From contig CM063498.1 of assembly GCA_032207245.1 (NCBI GenBank), positions 59,572,198 to 59,636,197 of the forward strand: a stretch of 64,000 nucleotides of DNA, written 5' to 3'. Origin of the DNA: Pardosa pseudoannulata (taxonomy: Eukaryota > Arthropoda > Arachnida > Araneae > Lycosidae). The notes beneath the pieces are model-generated. The model made no database searches, had not been told where the DNA came from, and saw only the letters and a program-made list of their open reading frames with translations. Position numbers and translations under genes: made by a program. Of the stretch, positions 50,501-62,500 are shown piece after piece; within the stretch, counting starts at the first letter, position 1, and each line of letters begins with the position of its first letter.

Positions 50501-53500
50501 TAATTGTTTTCACAAATCAAGATTAATATAAATAAAAAAGCTAACCAGAACTTTCAGATTTATGTTAATTTGTCTTTAACCTTATTTTTGTAATATCCTC
50601 AGATGTTCCCCAAAGATGCAGATACAATTTTATTCTTTACTGGAGTAAATATTAACCCATTAATGCCTAGCATCTCTTATTGAGAACAGCTAGATAATAG
50701 CTTCTGAAATTGTTTTCTTGGATTTTTTTTTTTTTTTTTTTTTTTTGTTAAGGTAGGTGGCAATCCTATAAACAAACACCAATGTTTTCATGTATCATCT
50801 ATTATTAATTTTGTCATTTGTATCCTTATTTTAAGTTTTTCAGCCTTACACAGGATTTTACTTATTTGACAAGTATATTGGCTGATACCATGACAAACAG
50901 CTATATCTGTTATAACTTCACTTTACAGTACTATATTAATATATGACAGCAAATAAATTTCTTACGAAGTTTTTTTTTTTTTTTTTTTTTAAACGTTATC
51001 CTGTTATGTTTAAAATGACAGCTCATCACTTTAGAGCAGAGACTATAGAGTTGTTTAATTTTTTTAATGCGGACAATTGGAGAAAATTTCCAAAAGAAAA
51101 AATTATTTTATTTAAAGATTTATAAATATTTTTTCTCCTCTAAAAATAGAGTATTTTAGCTCCTCTAGTGATTAGCATTTTATATATGTAATGACAAAGA
51201 TACAGATTTACTTAAGATGAAAATCACAGAGAAATAATCAAAACTTAATTTTTCAATTTAAAATTTTCAATATGAATTAAATGCTACAAACAACTGAATG
51301 AATAAATACATCAATATTGTTTTTCATGAAAATACTTACAATGCTGCTTTTCAACTCTTTGGTAAGTCAAAGGCACTAATTCTTCTCCTAAAATACCAGA
51401 GTCACTGCAACTGTTAATTGAGACATCTGAAAAAGAAGCCAACTCCTTACTGTCTCTAGAATTACTTCGATGGTGACGTTTACGACGGAAAAAGCTACGT
51501 CTAGCAGCTGTTGATCCCCTACGACCTCCATCTGCTCCTTCTAAGTCTCCAATACTTCTCTTCATCATAATTTCTTCTTCAACTCTAAAATGAATTTATA
51601 ATTTATAAACAGTCTAACATTTTTTATCTTAAAATGCAGTTTTTTTTATTTACACACATTAATGATAAAATTAAAAGCATTATAAATAGTTTGTAAGAAT
51701 TCATTAAAAAAATATTTAAATGAGTTAAGTTGTACAGAGCTTAATGGTACCATGTCCTATGAAGACACATCATCAAAGATTAAAACTATACTAAAAGCTA
51801 TGCAGCAAGAGTGTTGAAGACGCCAATCAAGAGGTCACCTGTAATGCTTATGTGAACAATGAGAATTCGTTATGATAAATTAAGAGTTGAAATATAATTT
51901 TATGAAAGAATTCATTTTGAATAGAATGAGTTATTTATTTTATGAAAAAAAGTTGTTTTATTTTTTAAATTATTTATAATGTTGGTTTGTTGTATAACTA
52001 AAATGTCGCACAAATCCTCAAGCTCCATATCAATATTTACAAATTTTGAATTCATATGGCTAATTTTTTCTCCAGAGTTTGAAACATAGGCTGATGGCCA
52101 TGTATTATCTTACAGAATTTTTTGATTTGTGCTAACTCAAAGCATTCTATTCTTGAGCATGTTTTTGTGCAGAAAATAAGCCAAGTGACTGTGCTGTTTG
52201 GGAAAATTTGATGACTTTTAATTTGAAATATGCCTTATAAGAGTTTTTCTTCCTATTCATCTTTCAGTTTGTAAATAAGACTAATACAGATCATATACAA
52301 GACAATAAGAAAATAAAAAAAAAGTGCTAACATCAGATAACAATACCAGAGTTTAAAAAGTAACATTGTTGGTATTTAGGGAGAAGATATTACTGGTTAT
52401 ATTTAAGGTCTAGCATTTAACCTTACAGTGATTTGATAGGAAATATTTTACTTATCTTACTTGCATGGCAACATTTTGAACTTCTTGCTGACATGTTTAA
52501 ACACTTTTCATTTTAATTCACAAACAGGTCTTGAATTTGGAATGAATTTTTGTAGAAAAAGCATGCTTTTAGCTAATACATAGATGGGCTTATATTTGAA
52601 AAATTGTATTTTTAATTACTTCAAATTTCAATTGAAAACACTCTGCAGTAGTGCTTCTGCACCTTTTCTGTTTGACAGCTGACTAAAAATATCTAAAATT
52701 ATTTGTAGCACATCTACAAAAATATAAAAAAATGCAGGAAAAATTTAATTTGAGGGGATTTAGTTAAGAAAAAATTAATGGCAATTATAAATACCATTTC
52801 AAAGAAACAAAACCAATGTGTCAGGCAATTATCATGCTAATATTATTTATGTATAGCAGGGCTTTGATTAGAAATCAACTTTACAAAAATAAAGAGATGA
52901 TTTTATTTTGTAATTAACCCAGGAATGTTTAACTCTTTCTGGACCATGGACATGACTATTCAAGACCAGAAATGTTTAATTCTTGCTATAACACGACATA
53001 TCCTGAATGCTGTCTACAGTCTACTGCTGAGTTTAAGTGGCACTGAAAAGGAACAAATTTATTTTAATTTTTAAATCCTGCTAGATGGCATTTAATGTCT
53101 GTTGGAAAGCATTATGTGAAAGTCCAGGGTTTTGACCTTCATGTGCTTGCTTGGCATCAAAATAAGTGGAGGGGACATATGTTTCTACTGAATGTAAGCA
53201 ATCTGAACAGATAGAAGAACAGATATAGGAATAGAAATTTATGGCTTTGTTTTGAAGGATTCATATTATTTTAATTGTAGTTTGAATGGGAGTGTGCTTT
53301 AGATTAGAGTAATTTTTAATTTATTATGCGACTGAACAATGTCGAAAAAGCGATTTTATCGATGGAGGAATAAGTTTATGGTAAATGAACCCAATAGTGA
53401 TCTTGATTTTATTGAAAGTGATAATTCAGTGACAGATGAATCCCAATCCAAAGATTCCAATGAGTGTTAAGATATGATTATTACATCAGATTATGAAAAC

Positions 53501-56500
53501 CCAGATGATCCAATTCCATTGACGTCAGCTGCTAGCACATCAGTGGACTCGACTACATTGTTAAGTACAAAAAAGATTTATCACCACATACTTATACAGG
53601 AGAAAAATGCTACTTGTAAGTCGTCTAAAAAGGTAAGCATATTTTGCTTATTTACAAAATCCCACAACTTTTATTGCAGAGGATTTTTTGTTTTCCCTTA
53701 TGTTGTTTCCTAAATTTTTACCTACTCAGAAAAGTAAAAACCAAAAGTCTTGCTTTGATACCTTTTTATAACAACATGTATTTTCTTCTCAAACTAAAAC
53801 ATTGAATAGAATACACAGAAAGCTTGCAGATAAAGAAAAATCCAAATCAAAGATTTTGAAGCTGAATGCTTGCTTGGCAAATTGAAAGCAAAACTCTCAT
53901 GTGAAAAGAAAGCATGAATTTTAATGAGAGGGACAAAACAGTAACACACTTGAAACAATGATTTAGGATTGAGCATCATTATAGTTCAATCCAAGAAAAA
54001 GTTTTTAGAACTTAACAAAGCTACAAAGTAATCAGTTAATAATTTACCAAACATTAATACAATAATTGAAAAGTAATGTTACTTACTTGTACTTGCTTGG
54101 TATAAATCCACATTTTATTTTTTCTCCTTCTTCATCTACAAGCCAAGCTTGCCACAAACCTGGTACACCATTGTACATTGTATTGTCTACATAAAGTATA
54201 TCATCTTTTTGGAATGCTAAGGATCCATTAATACTCATCCTATCAAACATTGCACGGATATAAAATGAATCCCCAGGTTGGTCCTGAATTTCTTGATACC
54301 CTGTACAGGAAAAAATTTAAAAATACGACATACAGTCAATACCTTTATAAAAAGTAGTGCTAAATAAACATTTTAAATAGTACACTACAGAATTTTTATA
54401 ATCTTTATTCTATTTAATTTTCCCTGTAAAATAGCTATTGTAAACAAACAGCAACTGCAATATTTTAAATAAATTTAACACTGAAAATTGTAACATTATT
54501 CAACCATCATGTAATTATTGTACTGTGTAAGTCCCATTTATTTAATGCAAAGCTTTGGTTATATGCTGTTTAGATGAACATTTACTTATTCAAACATCTT
54601 TCTTTATCCTCTTATTCCAAATATCTTGAAAAACAAAATTTCCAACAATCTAGGATTTTTGAAATTGTTTTAAGTTTATTTGATTAAATAAATAATTGTT
54701 GTATGGAGAAATATTTGTTACAAAATAAGAATTGGAAACCAGGAGTTTTACTTGACCATGAATTTTACAAGAAAACCAAGAGCTCATTATGCATTCATAT
54801 GAAATTTTTTTTTATAAAAAAGTATTATTATGATAAATGAGTAAGAATATTTTACATTTAAGAGCTAAGTAATATTACCAACAGATAAAAATGTTATGCA
54901 AAGAAATAATTATATAAACATAACTTTTACATACTTTCATAATTATGAAGTGCTAAGATTTTTACAGTGTCAGCAGGCTTAGCAAGTTCATATGCAGCTT
55001 CTTCAGCAGTAGCATGCCTCAAATCAATTCCATTGTACTACAGTAAAAAGGAAACATCCATGAAACAAATGGAAAAAATGAAATAAAAAAATGTAATGTC
55101 AATGATAAAAATTCTTTCTAAAATAAAATATTCCCCAGAGTAATAAAAAATCAAAAGTATATCTATATGCTTTATAATTTAACTTGGTTAATACATTTTA
55201 AAATTTATTTTACTGCAGATTTCTTGAAATACAAAGGTAGTAAATACAAAAGCACATAAATGTTATCACTAGATTTCCCTGAAATACTACAATCATTTAG
55301 AGCTTTTACATGCACACAATATAAAGATATATTCAACTCTATATAAATTGTATTATCTTAATTATGAACTATAGAAAAATCACCAAAATTTTTTAACTCA
55401 GAAATTTGTAAATTAAATTTAAAATAGTTTCTAAAAAATTCTATGAAACAAATCTTGAACAAACAACACACTATATTGAAATGCACACTAAATTGAAACA
55501 AACAACACACTATAGTGTTTTATATTTAAACTGAAAAGATATAAGAATATTCTTTAATATAAAAATACCTCTAAAATTTGATCGCCTGTCCGTAGACCAT
55601 TTGGCCCTTGAGCAGGAGAGTCATCTTGAAGAGCATGGACAAAGATTCCAACAGCATTGCCACCAAGTAAACTGATTCCAAGATTAGAAGTAGCTTTTTT
55701 AAGAATTACTAACCTTGCTTCAGGGCTAGATGATTTTGAACTTTTATTTCGCTTTTCAGATGGTAACAAACTAGAAAGTATTAAATATATTTCATTAAAT
55801 AAGTCAAAATTTCAAGTATATTATTATTATATGTTATAAAAAAAAATCTAAAAGATGGGCATGGGTGCATTCATGCTTTTGTATGTAAAAACAGTCTTTG
55901 CTAAATGTAAACCATGTAGATCAGGGATGACCCAACTCCGGCCCGCAGATAGAATTTTAAGTTGCCGGCCTAAGGCAAATTAAAAGAAATATATATTTAT
56001 ACATTATATATCCCTCTCCTTTTCTATTTTGTTTAAATATTATATCCCAAATTTATTATCTCACACCCAGAAGATCAGCGCTATGTTTGCTTCTTCTTAT
56101 ATATGTGAATAAGTGTTTTCAACTTTGAACCTTAGAAAGAATAATTTAAGAAGTAGACTGACAGATGAGCATTTATCTTGTTCCTTAAAATCAATACATC
56201 TCACTTCGAACTTTAGTATGAGGAACTTTTAAAAATGAAATCGCTATTTCATTCATCTCATTAACATATTTAAACTGTAAGACTTGTATATTGTGTATAT
56301 TGTTTTTAAAATATTAGAAAAATTAATCTTGGCCCGTCAAATTTATTTCTTTTGATTTTTGACCCATGACTGAAAGAATTTGCCTATCCCTGATGTTTTG
56401 AAATATCCTTGCTCTTACAGTTTTAAAACTTGTTTTCTAAATAAAACTCTTACTTCATATTGAGTTTCAAATCATCTCAGTAAATTTCCTTATTAAAAAA

Positions 56501-59500
56501 AATTTATACACACATACCATATATATATATATATGCACATACAGAGAGAGAGAGAGGTTGAACGGATTAGTGAATAGGCACTAATAATAGAATTAGTGAA
56601 TTTTGAATTCTCTAAAATAATTTTCAGTCAATAAACAAATTGAAAATAAATATTTATTCTTATTCTGTAGATTGTAATGCGTAATGCTAGAGATAATTTG
56701 TCCAGCTGGTAATATCAGTAGAAAATGTTGTTTAACACTCTCAATGCATTTGTAATTATTGCATTGTGAAAATCTCATTTATGTAATGGAAAGAACCTTT
56801 GGTTATATGCTGTTTACCTCTTTTCTAACGCAAATATTAGAAATATTTTTATGCCAAAACATTAATGAAAAAACAAACAATGCAATTAATGCACATTGCT
56901 GTACTCGAATCTCAAAGACAAACAGCACATCAGACAGTGATTAAAATTTTTTAAACTAAATGGCTCCCCTCAGGGATACACCTTATTTAGGCATGTATGC
57001 CTAAGGTACTTGCATTTCATGCACATAGGTACTTATCTTTTTTTCTACAATCTTCCAGGCCATCTCAAGCTTACCTCTGTAGTATTTGTTCCTTATATCA
57101 ATTCTAACCATGATGGGCCTCTCGTAGATCAGTAGCAGTTTGGTAGCCACTTTGAGCTGCTGTTGTCGTACTCATGTTATCAGTTATAAGTTACCATATG
57201 GCTTCCGCTGAGTCAGGTATTTAATTCTACTTAAATTAAATGGCTAGGCAACTCTCTAGTTATCTGGACATGTGGCAAAAGCTATCCAATAATCTAAGTT
57301 TTGGAGTAATAAAATGAAGTGTTAAAAGATTTCCATTTACAATGTAGATAATGGATGGAATAATGGCAATGTATGACTACACCTAAGACTCTGTTGGATC
57401 TAGCCCATTACACACAGCAAATAATGTATATATAAAAAGAGAGAAAGAAAGAAATGTTAAAGAATTACAATAATATAGAAATACCTAAGACCAGTTTTTT
57501 TCTTTGTTAATGTGGAGGCAGCAGAACTAGGAGAACTTGGAACATCATCATTTGAAGCATCAACAGATTTTGAATGACTCAGCTTAGGGGGCAAAACAGG
57601 AGTTTCACATGGGGAAATTGCAGCATCACTGGAATCTTCATTGTCAGGGACAACTTCCCGAAATTCTAAGGGATAACATTAAGAATAACAATAAACTTCA
57701 TATGCCAACACTCATTAATAGTTAAAAAAATTTCATAAAAGAGAATTATTTATTAGATTGATAAGTATAAAAATCATAACCAATGAAAAAAGATATGGAT
57801 AATTACAAACAATAATACACAAAAATGGAAACTAACTAGATGATATATTAAAGAAAAAACACTATCTAAAAAAAGATATAAAATTAGGAAAATCAACACT
57901 AAACTTAAAGAGGACTTAAATCAATATACAATTAAAGAAAAGGCTCAAATAAATCAAGCTATATATACAAGTAAAACAAGTTATAAATTTATAAATTTGA
58001 AAAAAAAAAAAAAAAAAGAGTTTTGATAAAAATGTTTAGTGTTTTGAGATATGTGAATTTAAAATTAAAAATTTAGAAAAATGTTTAAAATTGAAACATA
58101 GATTACTTACTTTCAGGATTATACTGTACAAGCATAGTAATACTATCAATGCACTGCCTAAGAACATTTGCTGCTAAACCATATGTCGCACTGCGCATAT
58201 TTATTCCACAAACCTGGAAAAAGACATATTAAGCATTATAGGTGACTGTTCAGAAAATATGATTTTTCCAGTACTGCAGTCAGTGATAAACATAACAAAA
58301 AATTTACTTCAAGTAGGTGGTCTCCAATTTGCAACCCTGCTTGAGCAGCAAGGCTGTTCTTTGTAACAGAGGAAACAAATATGCCACCTCCAGCACCACA
58401 GCTTATTTGGATACCAAGAGGTTCAGTACTTTTTTCAATACAAATACTCCGTAAATCACCAGGTTTAGGACTGAAATAAAAAATTAAATAATTAAAACTC
58501 TTACTCAATAAACTGAATAGAGAATAGTTACATTTTTAAATAAACAGAACAATATTAGCATTCCTTAACATATAGACTGCCAAGAGAGTTGTAAAAAAAT
58601 ATTTGTCAGGACAATCATGTTGCTAGCCTATGCATAAATTGTTTCTGATTGTACCAAAAGATAAGCCCATTTAGAATGAAACAGTCTGTGACATGCAATT
58701 AGTAATCTTTGCTTAAGATTGAAGTATATGAATGCATGCAAGATTAAAAAAAATATTTTGTCTTTTTCAAATATTTATTTTTCTGATAGTTACAAATTTT
58801 TTGTGTAAAAATTGTTGCCCTAGTTTTTGGAATGTAGCAAAAATGAAAGAAGAGCTACTTTGTTATATATTACATAGACATGAAGAGGGAATACTCTTAT
58901 GAGGCTTACACAGATATAGTCAGTAATGATGGGGAATAGTTAAGATTTTTTTCAGAAAGAGTAATATAAATAAAATCATCACATTATGATATGGATATTG
59001 ATAACAGTGATAAGTATGATGTAGATACTACTATGGATCATATTTTAATTGATATTGAAGAAAGCACATCCAGTTTAGAGAATAGAATGAAGCTTTTGTA
59101 ATAAATAATATTTCTATGTTACTTTACAACAATTTAATGTTTTTATAAATTATATTCTGTGAAATATCTTTCCAAATACCTACTAACTTATCTCATCAGC
59201 ACTCAAATAAGCATCATATGAATATGAATGACACAGCCTAATAAGAATTTTTTTTTCCTGTCACCCAGGTATGGGTAACACAGTAATCAAACCATTTCCA
59301 CAAAATCCTAGTTCTTTCTTCTATGGATTAATTAGTAAAACAAATTATAAAAATATTAAAAACAGGGAAAAATTCAATAGTAGCTTAGTAGCCTTAAGAA
59401 CAAAATTGACTTATATATTATTAAATGTAAAGTACTTTAATTTAGCCTTCATATTAAAATTTAAAACATTTGGACTTTAAAAAAATTTGTAATTATTTAA

Positions 59501-62500
59501 AGACAAAACATCAAAATTGGCCTCCCCCCCCTGCTCCCAATACATACTTCAAGGTCAAGTATCTTCCTTCCCTATGCCATTGGTTACTATGGTAGTGACT
59601 GGGAAGCAGGAGCATTTATTTTCAACATTTCAGTTGAGAACTGAATACCTTTTGTTGTTCATATGATTTCCATTACTTTGTTGTTGTTTTAAATATTTCT
59701 GCTGTTCTTTAATATTTTTACTTCTTTTGAATATTTGAATTCAATTTCAGTATACATGCATTTTTTATTTTTTATAGCAATTGTAAAGGTTTCTTCAAAT
59801 GTTAAAAAACAGTCAACATAAAATTACTTAAAATATTATTTTTTATTTATTCTTTTAAAAATATATCATTCTATTAAATTAATAAAGTTCAAATTCAAGC
59901 TGACACTAGTATTTTAAATATATATCATGTTATTTTGCATTTATAATTTAAAATAAAGCTTTAATCATGTACATAAATGCATATTCTAAACTTTACTTTT
60001 AAAAGAGGTGGTATCTAATTTTCATTCTATTTTATAAATTTCTTATTCATTTACTGTGTATTCAATAATATTTTACAAAAACTGAAATACATGCATTTAA
60101 AAAATATGTACACAGTTGATCCACATTTTACAAAGTATAAAATTGTTTTTCAATCCCATGTTTAAGGTAGTGAGACCCTTTAAGAAAATAAAAGAGTGAG
60201 AAAAAAATGTGAATTCATTCTAAAGTATCATTACCATAGTTATATTTTCTAATAAAAAAGAAATCAGCAATCCTGAAGTACTTAATCTAAATAAACTATA
60301 GATCAGGGCAGAATACTTGAAGATGGTTCTTAACTGTTACAAGCATTCATGTTAGAAAAGAAAAGGGCTATGAAACCATACACTCTGTGCTCCACTTATT
60401 TAGCCATCATTCAGACCAAAAATTTTTTAGATCATAAGTAAACACAATATACAGAAATGTAAAATATTATAGTGATTATAGCTTCATCCACTCTAATTTC
60501 AATAAAAATATATTAGACATGCAATTAAATTAAGTAATACAAACCTTAGCTCTAATGTGAGGTTAGTTAAAATATATATAAAAAAATCAATTTTCTAAAT
60601 TACTTCAGATTTAAATGCTTAATTTTGTATCATAAAATTTTGGATTCAGAGAAAATTCTAAGGAAAATTAATCTTGGTCTTAAAGAGATTTTTTTCAGAA
60701 GTCAGAATATTTTAATAAAGGACAAGTACTGATGAATAATGACAAAGGTAAAATTATATGCTAAAATAAAAATATAAATATTTTTACAATTTATATTTTG
60801 TAATCTCTTTAGATTTTTTTCTCAGTTCTTTAGTTATAATTTTACATCTAACAGTATTGCTATAATTATATAGATTACATAATAGATTCATTAAAATGTT
60901 AAAAAAAAATTCTCTAAAACTACTACATCTTTAGCTGAAAATTATATTAAGTATTGGACTTTTTATCAAGTACTTCTTTGATATTACTATAACAATTTAC
61001 ATTATGAGGTAAGTTATACAGCAATAATCATTAATGAAAGATCAGATGCCAAATTTAAATAAACAATTTGAAATTTTCTCATGATGAATGCATAAAAATA
61101 AGAAAAGTTACAGAGGTTTAGAGATGAACTTGCTTAAAGGCTTAGTTAATTACACTGAAAACATCATAAAACATAAATACAATATCTCTAATAAAAGAAA
61201 TACTTTTAAATAAGTAATTATGCATATACATACATTCTTCCCCTGTAGTCAGCTAATGCTTGAGTTCCATCAGGATTTTGCCATTCAACAGTGAAAGGTG
61301 GCAATGGACTACTTCTCTCAGATACAGAAGATGCTTTTTCAATGGAACTGCTGGAAACTTTCCCAGCAGAAGACTTAGATGTTACACTTGGATTAGAAGG
61401 TATGCGGATTCGCTGATTTCTTTTGGGATATGTCAATAGGCCCTCAGCAACAGATGGACTATAAGCATCATCTCTATAAACAGTATGCACATGGGCATGA
61501 GCAGGAACAACACGCTTCGGTGTTTGGCAGGATGAACCATGATGATAATGTAAATCAATGCTTTGAGTTGGGGATGGATTGGAATAGCTATATTGAGATG
61601 GACAAGGTGATGGTGAAGGTGTGAAACTATGACGACTACTGTCTTTGAGGGAGTACCTTCCACTGTCAGCATGAGTATGAAAAGATCGTGAATCAACAAG
61701 CATGGACTCTGTAACAGACACACTTAATAAAGAGTCTCCACTTCGTGATGTATAAACAGAAAGACCAGGGGGAGAAGAATATCTGGATGATGAAGGCAGT
61801 GGTGAAACAATAAGGGTATTGCCATGGTTTCCAGTTGTGTGATTATGAGGATGATGTGAATGAGTAATGCCTCTCTGACCAGTACTCAACGTGTAGAAAG
61901 GGGTGCTGCTTCGCAAAAGATTAGAAGGACTAATAACAGAAGCAGTGAGGCTAGTAGGAACTGTTACAGGATACATATGTCCTGAGCGAGTACTTAGAGG
62001 TCTATCTGGTGAGGAAAAAGACAGAGGTATGCCATCTGAGTGACTAAAAGATGTCCTGTCCACTCCCAAGCTCATAAGATTTTTACTACATTGACTGGAT
62101 GCATTGGATTCTAGAGAGCTCAAACATTCAGAATCTGAAATTCCAAACAAGGCAGATCTTGGACGTGAGCGATTTCTATTTTTGTAATACTCAAGCACAT
62201 CTTTGTTTGGATATGCAGACACAACAGAATAGTCCAAAAGAGAACTGGGGCTAGAGTTCCCATTATAGGACTGTGGTCGCATGTCATTAAGCTGTTCATT
62301 GCTTTGACCAGATATATTTGTTTTATGAGGGCTGCCTATGTCTGGAGAAGCATATGAAGACCCTGAGCTAGAAGTCTGTGTATTGCTAGCACTTGGTGAT
62401 ATAATAGGAATACTAGATTTTTTTGAACAGCTTGAAGCTTGGTGCCCATGTTGACAGTCTACAAACACTGATATTCTATCACTATTCATTGTTACAGAAA

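Larger units (their letters stand above)
55771..57484 (-). other. DLG5 intron between PDZ3-PDZ4 linker and PDZ4
   Basis: 1.7 kb with the hAT remnant at 55,922 and the TA/GA microsatellite. The stretch 56,950-57,420 is less AT-rich but shows no exon-like frame in DLG5 phase. Confidence 0.7.

Noticed and set aside
58990..59103. Small acidic plus-strand frame as a gene
   Set aside because: Under 40 codons, no context, inside a DLG5 intron.
61430..61723. Open frames overlapping the DLG5 large exon on both strands
   Set aside because: They are shadows of the phase-consistent DLG5 frame and have no domain of their own.
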